NCBI GenBank assembly: GCA_025355835.1
Contig: JANXYW010000210.1
Coordinates: forward strand, 1-5,762
Source: Chloroflexota bacterium
GTDB lineage: Bacteria; Chloroflexota; Dehalococcoidia; DSTF01; JACRBR01
Length of the DNA stretch: 5,762 nucleotides
Direction: 5' to 3'
Made by a program: the position numbers and the translations under genes. Positions within the stretch are counted from its first letter, which is position 1. Each line of letters begins with the position of its first letter. The notes below the pieces were generated by a model. The model made no database searches and was not told the DNA's origin. It saw nothing but the letters and a program-made list of their open reading frames with translations. Below are positions 1 to 5,219 of this stretch, piece by piece.

Positions 1-1
1 C

Positions 2-1159
2 TTCAACCCGTTCGATCCCGCGTTCAAGGCCGACCCGTACGCGGTCTACGCTGAGCTGCGCGAGTATGCGCCGGTTCCCGAACCGAATCTCAACTTCTGG
101 CCGATTAGCCGGTACGACGATGTGAACTTCGTGCTGAAGAATCACGCGCTGTTCTCGTCGGCGGCGATGGGCGTCGGGCCGATGGGCGCCGACGGCAGAG
201 GCACCCGCTCGATCATCAGCTCCGACCCGCCGGATCACACACTGCTGCGCGGTCTCGTGAACCGCGCATTCACGCCGCGCATGGTCGCGGAGATGGAGCC
301 GCGGATCCGTGAGATCACGCGCGAATTAATCGCGCGAGTCGGGCCGTCCGGGTGCATGGACATCGTCGACGATCTGGCGACGCCGCTGCCGGTGACGATC
401 ATCGCCGAGATCCTCGGCGTCGAAGCGTCGCGCCGCGAAGACTTCAAGCGCTGGTCGAACGCGACCATCGGCAACTCGACCGGCCCGCTCTCGGAAGATC
501 GCGCGCGTGACATCGCCGAGTTCCAGCAGTTCTTCGCGGAGGTCGTTGAGGAGCGCCGCCGCGCGCCGCAGGACGACATGGTCAGCGCGCTCGTGCGCGC
601 CGAGGGTGCCGACGCGACGCTCACGACCGACGAGATCATCAGTTTCGCGATGCTGCTGCTGATCGCCGGCAACGAAACGACGACGAACCTCATCGGCAAC
701 GCGATGCTCGCGCTGACGGAGCATCCGGACGAGCTGCGCAAGGTCGTCGACGCCCCGTCGCTGATCCCGAGCATGATCGAAGAAGCGCTGCGCTACGACT
801 CGCCCGTGCAGTTCTTGTTCCGGCAGGCGACGGCGGACGTCGAAGTCGGTGGCGCGGCGATCCCGAAAGGCAGCGCCATCGTCCCGATTTACGCCTCCGG
901 CAACCGCGATGATCGCAAGTACGCGGACGCCGCGCGCTTCGACGTCACGCGCAACCCGCAAGGGCACCTCGCGTTCGGCCAGGGCATCCACTTCTGCCTC
1001 GGTGCCCCGCTCGCACGCCTGGAAGCGCGCGTAGCGTTCGAAGAACTCCTGCGCCTGCGCGGAATCGAACGCGCGGGCGAAGCCGAACGCATCGATTCGC
1101 TGTTCCTCCGCGGCCTACAGCATCTGCCGCTCGCGTTCGATCCGGCAGTGATGATGTGA
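2..1159 (+). CDS. Cytochrome P450 (5'-truncated by the window edge)
   Basis: Heme-thiolate monooxygenase, a soluble cytoplasmic P450 that would take electrons from a ferredoxin/reductase pair; the substrate cannot be read from sequence. The frame is open from base 2, giving 385 visible residues. It begins with an FNPFDPAFKADPYAVYAELR stretch typical of the start of bacterial P450s, so probably only 10-25 residues are missing. A GTG at 122 is an internal Val (YDDVNFVL), not the start. Motifs in order: SDPPDHTLLRGLVNRAFTP (C-helix region, H and R contact the heme propionates), I-helix AGNETTT at residues 222-228 (bases 665-685, the acid-alcohol pair being Glu-Thr), the K-helix ExxR as EALR at residues 261-264, and the heme loop FGQGIHFCLG with the axial ligand Cys332 (codon 995-997). 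All key residues are present, so it is probably functional. It resembles the CYP107/CYP109-like soluble group, but the subfamily is not assignable. No redox partner lies downstream; the next gene is a transposase. Confidence 0.95.
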   Translation, partial: FNPFDPAFKADPYAVYAELREYAPVPEPNLNFWPISRYDDVNFVLKNHALFSSAAMGVGPMGADGRGTRSIISSDPPDHTLLRGLVNRAFTPRMVAEMEPRIREITRELIARVGPSGCMDIVDDLATPLPVTIIAEILGVEASRREDFKRWSNATIGNSTGPLSEDRARDIAEFQQFFAEVVEERRRAPQDDMVSALVRAEGADATLTTDEIISFAMLLLIAGNETTTNLIGNAMLALTEHPDELRKVVDAPSLIPSMIEEALRYDSPVQFLFRQATADVEVGGAAIPKGSAIVPIYASGNRDDRKYADAARFDVTRNPQGHLAFGQGIHFCLGAPLARLEARVAFEELLRLRGIERAGEAERIDSLFLRGLQHLPLAFDPAVMM

Positions 1160-1164
1160 TCCAC

Positions 1165-1192
1165 TGTAGGGGCGGACCTGTGTGTCCGCCCC
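1165..1192 (+). repeat. REP hairpin copy 1 (upstream of the RAYT gene)
   Basis: A perfect 9-bp stem (GGGGCGGAC 1169-1177, GTCCGCCCC 1184-1192) closes a six-base loop, CTGTGT. The tetranucleotide GTAG (1166-1169) sits at the 5' foot of the stem. GTAG next to a GC-rich hairpin is the layout known for REP sequences recognised by RAYT proteins. The 27-base core 1165-1191 is identical, in inverted orientation, to the copy at 1826-1852. It begins 5 bases after the P450 stop and ends 5 bases before the GAGG that may serve the next gene. It could therefore also act as a transcript end or an RNA hairpin, though no T-run follows. Confidence 0.85.
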
Positions 1193-1210
1193 GAACTGAG
1201 GCGAACGCTC

Positions 1211-1780
1211 GTGTCGCAACCTGAACCTCGCCGTCACTCCATGCGACTCGCCGATTTCGACTACGCCGAACACGGCGCGTACTTTGTGACCATCTGCACG
1301 CGGAATCGCCTGCCGCTGTTCGGCGCGATCTCCGGCGACGCTTTGCGGGCGAATGCGGCCGGCAAGGCGATCGAGCACTGGTGGGCCGAGCTGCCGCACA
1401 AGTTCCCACGCGTGGAAATCGACGAGTTCGTCGTGATGCCGAACCATGTACATGGGCTGCTGTTCATCAACGGTGCGGATGCCGCGGTCGCCGAGCGCGA
1501 GGCGCACCTCGGGGAGGGCGGACACGCAGGTCCGCCCCTACAGGTTTTGGAGGCACCGATTCCGCGCGTCCTGCAGTGGTTCAAGACGATGACTACGAAC
1601 GCGTACTTCGCGGGCGTGCGCGATGATGGTTGGTCGGCGGTCGACGGAAAGCTATGGCAGCGCGGCTACTACGATCACATCGTACGTCGAGACGAGGCGC
1701 TGAACGATATTCGCCGATACATCATCGACAACCCGCGCAAGTGGTCGGAGGACGAGCACAATCCGGCCGTCAGGTCATAG
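1211..1780 (+). CDS. REP-associated tyrosine transposase (RAYT, IS200/IS605-like Y1 transposase)
   Basis: HUH-type single-strand DNA transposase/nuclease of the RAYT group (Y1_Tnp fold), thought to bind and cut REP hairpins at GTAG. The 189 residues are normal for the group. Visible features: N-terminal RRHSMRLADFDYAEHGAYFVTICT, the metal-binding HUH motif in VVMPNHVHGLLF (His79, His81), WQRGYYDHIVRRDEALNDIRRYIIDNPRKW near the C-terminus, and Tyr170 as probable catalytic Tyr by position relative to the YI-x-NP motif. The GTG at 1211 is chosen because the conserved RRxSxRL segment precedes or includes the internal ATG at 1241. A weak GAGG (1198-1201) stands 9 bases upstream. Residues 103-111 (GGHAGPPLQ) are encoded by an internal REP copy, between the HUH motif and the C-terminal helix region. 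Inverted REP copies flank the gene. All catalytic residues are present, so it may be active. Confidence 0.9.
   Translation: MSQPEPRRHSMRLADFDYAEHGAYFVTICTRNRLPLFGAISGDALRANAAGKAIEHWWAELPHKFPRVEIDEFVVMPNHVHGLLFINGADAAVAEREAHLGEGGHAGPPLQVLEAPIPRVLQWFKTMTTNAYFAGVRDDGWSAVDGKLWQRGYYDHIVRRDEALNDIRRYIIDNPRKWSEDEHNPAVRS
1516..1542 (-). repeat. REP hairpin copy 2, inside the transposase reading frame
   Basis: Read on the minus strand, this is the same 27-base REP core with one change in the loop (CTGCGT instead of CTGTGT). The arms are GGGCGGAC 1516-1523 and GTCCGCCC 1530-1537, and the CTAC at 1538-1541 is the complement of the GTAG foot. It lies in the RAYT coding sequence and is translated in frame as part of GEGGHAGPPLQ. 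It has the same orientation as copy 3 and is inverted relative to copy 1. Copies 2 and 3 also share a few bases (CTC) beyond the 3' arm that copy 1 lacks. Confidence 0.85.
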
Positions 1781-1825
1781 CCGAGAACGTGTTGCCGTTC
1801 ACACGGTGTCGTGGACAGACGGAGA

Positions 1826-1852
1826 GGGCGGACACACAGGTCCGCCCCTACA
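1826..1852 (-). repeat. REP hairpin copy 3 (downstream of the RAYT gene)
   Basis: The minus strand carries GTAG (1848-1851) followed by the stem GGGCGGAC/GTCCGCCC (arms 1840-1847 and 1826-1833 on the plus strand) and the loop CTGTGT. Its 27-base core is identical to copy 1 in reverse complement. Copies 1 and 3 thus bracket the transposase gene as an inverted pair. It lies in the 136-base spacer between the RAYT stop and the 3' end of the convergent radical SAM gene. I see no other clear element in that spacer. Confidence 0.85.
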
Positions 1853-1916
1853 CCGGTTGGTCGCATGCCGCTTTCGCGACAACCCTGTCCGCGAAATCCT
1901 TGTTCCCGTCGCCGTG

Positions 1917-3833
1917 CTACGTCAGCGAGAACATCTCGATCGGCGCGATGAGGCCTTTGCGCTCGATCGGGGGTTTGCCTTTTGTGGCTAGGCGGAGATC
2001 GAGGCGGTTGAGGCAGTCGTCGGCGTTTTGGTTTTGGACGCCGCAGACGTTGCACGGCTCTTTGTGGCAGTCGGCCGTCTGCTGATGCTTCAGCGTGCGT
2101 AGCCACTCGGCGCGCAGGTACGACTCGGTAACGCCGATGTTGATGTGCGACCATGGGAACGGATCCCACAGCCCGGGCGAGCGATAGGCGAAGAACGCCG
2201 GGTCGAGATCGGCTTTCGCCATCGCGCGCTGCCAGCGCGGCCAGTTGTAGTGCTCGTGCCACGCGTCAAAGCGCGCGCCGTCCTCCCACGCGTTGTAGAT
2301 CGCCTTGCCGAGACGGCGGTCGCCGCGCGAGAGCACCGCTTCGAGCACGCTGTGCTCCGGGTCCTCCCACGTGAACGCGACGCCCGACTTCTTCAGCGCG
2401 TCGCGCAGGTACATGTGGCGTTGGTGGAGAATGTCCGGCTGCTCCTGCACCGCCCACTGGAACGGCGTGTGCGCCTTCGGGATGAAGTTCGATGTGCTGA
2501 CGCGGACGCGCGCGCGGCCGCCGTGGCGCTTGCGGCCGATCTCGCGCACTTTGCGCGCGAGCGTCACGATGCCTTCGATGTCCTCGTGCGTTTCGGTCGG
2601 CTGGCCAACCATGAAGTACATCTTGACGTTCGTCCAACCCTGGCTGAATGCGTTTTCTGCCGCCTCGTACAGGTTGTCGTCGGTGACGATTTTGTTGATC
2701 GTCATGCGCAAGCGCTCGGTGCCGGCTTCCGGCGCGAAGGTGATGCTGTGCTTGCCGCGCGTCGCGACTGCCTCCGCCACCCGCACAGAGAAGCTATCGA
2801 CGCGCATCGACGGGAGCGAAATCGTCAGCTTGTCACCGAACTGCTCGCGCAGGCCATCGACGATCGGGATGATGCGCGAGTGGTCGGTCGTGCTGAGCGA
2901 GACGAGCGACAGCTCGTCGTAGCCGGTGTTGCGCTGGAGCGCGATCGCCGCTTCGAGCACTTCTTCGGGCGAGCGCTCGAGCCGCGGGCGGTAGATGATG
3001 CCGGCCTGGCAGAAGCGGCAGCCCTGCGTGCAGCCACGCTGGATCTCGATCGCCATGCGGTCGTGCACGGTCTGCAGGAACGGAACGATCGGCGTTGTCA
3101 GCGTCGGTGGGAGCTCCTGCACAAAGCGCTTCGTGACGCGCGCCGGCAGTCCTTCGAGGGTCGGCGTAACGGACTTGATCGAGCCGTCGGCGTTGTACTC
3201 GGGCTTGTAGAATCGCGGCACGTAGATGCCCCAGATCTTCGCGAGCTGCGCCAGCATCTGATCGCGATTGCCGCGTCCCTGGCGCTTCCACTCGCGCACG
3301 AAGTCGACGACATCGACGATTGTCTCCTCGCCGTCGCCCAGCACGAAGACGTCGACGAAATCGGCGAGCGCGTCAGGATTCAGCGCGCCGGAGCCGCCGC
3401 AGATGACAAGCGGGTGCGCGTCGGTGCGCTCCTCCGCCTTCACCGGCAGGCCGGCGAGATCGAGCATGTTGAGGATGTTGGTGTACGTGCCCTCGTAGCT
3501 CAGCGAGAAGCCCAGCACGTCGAAATCGCGCACGCGGTGGCGCGTCTCGAGGCTCCACAGCGGCACGCCCTCGGCGCGCATCGCGTCTTCCATATCGGAC
3601 CACGGCGCGAAGACGCGCTCGGCGAGCATGCCCTCGCGGCGGTTGATGATGTCGTAGAGGATGCCGAGGCCGAGGTTCGACATGCCGATGTCGTACAGGT
3701 CGGGGTAGGCGAGCACGACGCGGACGTCGCACCCGTCCCAGTCCTTGACGACGGAATTCCACTCGCCGCCCGTGTAGCGCGCGGGCTTTTGGACGCGAGC
3801 GAACAGAGATTCGAGGCCGTGGAGTGCAGGCAC
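1917..3833 (-). CDS. Radical SAM protein with B12-binding-like N-terminal domain (TIGR03960-type family)
   Basis: A 638-residue radical SAM enzyme of the family I recognise as TIGR03960 (uncharacterised; function unknown). The N-terminal part (about 35-200) resembles the B12-binding-like domain of this family, with AYPDLYDIGMSNLGLGILYDIIN, DVLGFSLSYEGTYTNILNML and VICGGSGALNPDALADFVDVFVLGDGEE. The 4Fe-4S/SAM motif is Cys268-x3-Cys272-x2-Cys275 in QRGCTQGCRFCQAG (bases 3009-3032). The TIM-barrel follows with FAPEAGTERLR (367-376) and MVGQPTE (408-414). A C-terminal Cys group (Cys589-x4-Cys594-x2-Cys597, then Cys607) may hold another metal. Many homologues are fused to, or lie beside, a DUF2344 (TIGR03936) domain; here neither is seen. 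The GTG start at 3833 is well supported by GGGAGGTGA six bases upstream. The gene converges on the RAYT unit and diverges from doxX. I am confident of the superfamily and fairly confident of the family. Confidence 0.93.
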   Translation of the reverse strand: MPALHGLESLFARVQKPARYTGGEWNSVVKDWDGCDVRVVLAYPDLYDIGMSNLGLGILYDIINRREGMLAERVFAPWSDMEDAMRAEGVPLWSLETRHRVRDFDVLGFSLSYEGTYTNILNMLDLAGLPVKAEERTDAHPLVICGGSGALNPDALADFVDVFVLGDGEETIVDVVDFVREWKRQGRGNRDQMLAQLAKIWGIYVPRFYKPEYNADGSIKSVTPTLEGLPARVTKRFVQELPPTLTTPIVPFLQTVHDRMAIEIQRGCTQGCRFCQAGIIYRPRLERSPEEVLEAAIALQRNTGYDELSLVSLSTTDHSRIIPIVDGLREQFGDKLTISLPSMRVDSFSVRVAEAVATRGKHSITFAPEAGTERLRMTINKIVTDDNLYEAAENAFSQGWTNVKMYFMVGQPTETHEDIEGIVTLARKVREIGRKRHGGRARVRVSTSNFIPKAHTPFQWAVQEQPDILHQRHMYLRDALKKSGVAFTWEDPEHSVLEAVLSRGDRRLGKAIYNAWEDGARFDAWHEHYNWPRWQRAMAKADLDPAFFAYRSPGLWDPFPWSHINIGVTESYLRAEWLRTLKHQQTADCHKEPCNVCGVQNQNADDCLNRLDLRLATKGKPPIERKGLIAPIEMFSLT

Positions 3834-3839
3834 GGTATG

Positions 3840-3848
3840 TCACCTCCC
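3840..3848 (-). promoter_or_regulatory. Strong Shine-Dalgarno of the radical SAM gene
   Basis: The minus strand reads GGGAGGTGA, then six bases, then GTG. This is a near-full match to the 16S rRNA tail and fixes the start at the GTG at 3833-3831. Confidence 0.85.
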
Positions 3849-3875
3849 AGTGCGTCCTTATGGTAGCAGAGTGCG

Positions 3876-3896
3876 GTCGTCAGTCGTCAGTCGTCG
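3876..3896. repeat. Heptamer tandem repeat (GTCGTCA x3)
   Basis: Three adjacent seven-base units lie at 3876-3882, 3883-3889 and 3890-3896: GTCGTCA, GTCGTCA, GTCGTCG. A further GTCGTCG follows at 3905-3911. They lie in the divergent spacer upstream of the radical SAM gene. The role is unknown; on the minus strand each unit supplies a TGAC that could resemble a -35 core, but the spacing to any -10 is poor. Confidence 0.7.
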
Positions 3897-3922
3897 GGGC
3901 GGCGGTCGTCGGCCGCAGATTG

Positions 3923-3951
3923 AACCACAGAGAGCACGGAGGTCACGGAGG
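3923..3951. repeat. Dispersed-type repeat with nine-base period (CCACAGAGA / GCACGGAGG / TCACGGAGG)
   Basis: After AA, three nine-base units run from 3925 to 3951 and share the pattern xCACxGAGx. Sequences of this kind (CCACAGAG followed by CACGGAGG-like units) occur as intergenic dispersed repeats in many genomes, to my knowledge including Chloroflexota. Only one copy is in this window, so dispersal is not shown here. It sits about 65 bases before the doxX start. There is no coding sequence here: the frame running through it into doxX has no family resemblance upstream of 4015. Confidence 0.6.
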
Positions 3952-4003
3952 GCCAAGTTGAAGGTCTCTGTAACGTCAACGTCGTCCTTCGACACTATGG
4001 AGC

Positions 4004-4008
4004 GGAGG
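4004..4008 (+). promoter_or_regulatory. Shine-Dalgarno of the doxX-family gene
   Basis: GGAGG is followed by six bases and the ATG at 4015. It decides between the in-frame ATGs at 3997 and 4015 in favour of the second, because the GGAGG would lie inside the coding sequence if 3997 were used. Confidence 0.75.
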
Positions 4009-4014
4009 ACTTCG

Positions 4015-4521
4015 ATGACATCAGTTCGAATCGCGCCGTGGGCGCTACTGGCCGCGCGCGTGTCCATGGGCGCGTTCTTTCTGTACGAGGCTTCGACTCA
4101 GCTGGCGAAGGGCTGGATCGGCGGCGATGGGCTGCGGAAGATGATCGCGTCGGCGCTGCGCGACAACTCGATACCGGGGCCGTATCGCAGCTTTCTCGAA
4201 AACATCGTCATCGAGCACGACCAGCTCTTCACGCTGCTCGTGATTCCGGGCGAGATCGCGGTTGGCGTGGCGCTCGTGCTGGGGATCGCGACGCGCTTCG
4301 CGGCGCTCGCGGCGCTGACGATGAATGTCAATTTCGCCGTCATGAACGGCGTCGTGACGGCAGGCGGGCTGTTCGACGTGCTGTTCGTGGTGCTGGAGAT
4401 CACGCTGATCGCCTTCGTCGCGCGGCAGGCCCTGAGTGTCGATGGCGTGCTCGCACGACGTGGGATGACGGCGCCGCTGCTCACGGGGATTCCGCTCGGC
4501 ACCGAATCAACCCTCAATTGA
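4015..4521 (+). CDS. DoxX-family integral membrane protein
   Basis: A 168-residue four-helix membrane protein of the DoxX/DoxD-like superfamily. Members include the small subunit of archaeal thiosulfate:quinone oxidoreductase and many bacterial proteins of unsettled, often redox-related, function. Predicted membrane segments by hydrophobicity: about 8-27 (PWALLAARVSMGAFFLYEA), 71-90 (LFTLLVIPGEIAVGVALVLG), 94-113 and 119-138 (LFDVLFVVLEITLIAFVARQ). The family look is in R15 with the following MGAFFLYEASTQL of helix 1, the PGEIAVGVALVLGIATRFAALA stretch and the NGVVTAGGLFD loop. The open frame extends back to 3850, but that part is low-complexity and crosses the intergenic repeats, so the start with a Shine-Dalgarno at 4015 is preferred. 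It stands alone, divergent from the radical SAM gene, with no DoxA or other partner. No specific reaction can be assigned. Confidence 0.85.
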   Translation: MTSVRIAPWALLAARVSMGAFFLYEASTQLAKGWIGGDGLRKMIASALRDNSIPGPYRSFLENIVIEHDQLFTLLVIPGEIAVGVALVLGIATRFAALAALTMNVNFAVMNGVVTAGGLFDVLFVVLEITLIAFVARQALSVDGVLARRGMTAPLLTGIPLGTESTLN

Positions 4522-4608
4522 CTAGCTGCTTGCTCCATTCCCAGACAGGGTGCGCGTTCGGCGTCCCAGCGGCCATGGCCGTGCTGATCTTCGCTGGTTG
4601 GCACGCGC

Positions 4609-4624
4609 CGAAGCGGCTGCTTCG
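4609..4624. terminator. Small hairpin in the convergent spacer, possible bidirectional terminator
   Basis: CGAAGC-GGCT-GCTTCG forms a perfect 6-bp stem with a four-base loop between the doxX stop (4521) and the stop of the minus-strand gene (4642). It is 17 bases past the latter. There is no proper T-run on either side, so a terminator role is a guess from position. A separate 12-base palindrome, CGGCCATGGCCG, lies at 4570-4581 in the same spacer. Confidence 0.3.
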
Positions 4625-4641
4625 TTAGAATCGCAGCGCCG

Positions 4642-5121
4642 CTACGGAATGCAGCGGCCCTCGGCGGGCGCTGCGAGCTTCCACGATCCATCCCCTTCTC
4701 GTTGTACGGGGATGCCCTGCGACACAGTTGATCCGCCGCCAAGATTCTGGGTGATCTTCGCCAGCGCTTGATCACCCTGGATCTGGATGCCCGTGACGTC
4801 CGTAAAGAGCTGGCCCTTTACGGAGGCTACGACCGCCTCGAAGTCCGCGCGGTTGCAGCCCTGGCGATAGGAGGTTGCCTGAATTGCGTAGAGCGCATCG
4901 CCGTCGCCGTTGTTCACGGCTTGAGCGAACCGGGTAAGGAGCGCCTTGATGGCGATGCGATCCGCGCCCGTCGTGGGTGTTGGCGTCGCGTCGGAGCGCG
5001 CCAGCGTCCGAGCGTCGTCGTTGGTGCTGGTGAACAGTGCGACCGCGATCGCCGCGATGACGCCGGCGATGATCAGGATGCCGACTAAACCGCGCTTGCT
5101 CCGGAGTACGGGCTGATCCAT
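4642..5121 (-). CDS. Small membrane-anchored extracytoplasmic protein, NTF2/SnoaL-like fold suspected
   Basis: A 159-residue protein I cannot name. It has a short basic N-terminus (MDQPVLRSKRG), one membrane segment at about 12-30 (LVGILIIAGVIAAIAVALF), a Ser/Thr/Pro-rich linker (DATPTPTTGA), then a roughly 105-residue globular domain. The domain's opening, IAIKALLTRFAQAVNNGDGDALYAIQATSYRQGC, and its end, QREGDGSWKLA, resemble NTF2-like/DUF4878-type domains, which are non-catalytic or ligand-binding in many secreted proteins. Two cysteines, Cys89 and Cys157, both fall outside the membrane and could form a disulfide. An in-frame ATG at 5142 lacks a ribosome site; the ATG at 5121 has GGAGG eight bases upstream, so it is preferred. 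It lies 98 bases downstream of the cohesin-like gene on the same strand, possibly co-transcribed. The fold call is tentative. Confidence 0.75.
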   Translation of the reverse strand: MDQPVLRSKRGLVGILIIAGVIAAIAVALFTSTNDDARTLARSDATPTPTTGADRIAIKALLTRFAQAVNNGDGDALYAIQATSYRQGCNRADFEAVVASVKGQLFTDVTGIQIQGDQALAKITQNLGGGSTVSQGIPVQREGDGSWKLAAPAEGRCIP

Positions 5122-5129
5122 TCGTCTGG

Positions 5130-5134
5130 CCTCC
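5130..5134 (-). promoter_or_regulatory. Shine-Dalgarno deciding the start of the small anchored protein
   Basis: The minus strand reads GGAGG, eight bases, ATG (5121-5119). The alternative ATG at 5142 has no purine-rich site upstream, so this motif supports the shorter 159-residue product. Confidence 0.65.
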
Positions 5135-5219
5135 GGCACCATGGTAGCAGCGAGCGCGAACTTCTGGTGCGTGGCGTCAACCGCGCGTTGTCAAGATGCG
5201 GCATCGAGACGTGTGCTCG

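Noticed and set aside
122..1159. P450 starting at the GTG at 122.
   Set aside because: The frame is open to base 2 and encodes the conserved N-terminal P450 segment before it, so 122 is an internal Val codon.
1165..1852. The three hairpins as a CRISPR array.
   Set aside because: Only three copies, in mixed orientation, with spacings of hundreds of bases and one inside a coding sequence; they fit REP elements tied to a RAYT gene.
1630..2085. Plus-strand frame of 151 codons overlapping the RAYT 3' end and the radical SAM 3' end.
   Set aside because: It is in a different frame from the transposase, crosses a REP (giving ADTQVRPY) and two real gene ends, and has no recognisable domain.
2145..3866. 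A 573-codon open frame on the plus strand opposite the radical SAM gene.
   Set aside because: Its product is dominated by Arg, Ala, Val, Asp and His without any fold-like pattern, as expected for the antisense of a GC-rich gene. The minus strand carries a clear family with motifs and a strong ribosome site.
3850..4014. N-terminal extension of the doxX frame back to 3850.
   Set aside because: It would translate across the two intergenic repeats, is Arg/Ser-rich, has no family resemblance and has a poorer ribosome site than the ATG at 4015.
4598..4631. TTGGCA (4598-4603) and TAGAAT (4626-4631) as a plus-strand promoter.
   Set aside because: The spacing is 22 bases, and no plus-strand gene follows; it points into the 3' end of a minus-strand gene.
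5122..5142. Seven-residue longer start (ATG 5142) for the small anchored protein.
   Set aside because: There is no Shine-Dalgarno before it; GGAGG with good spacing precedes the ATG at 5121.
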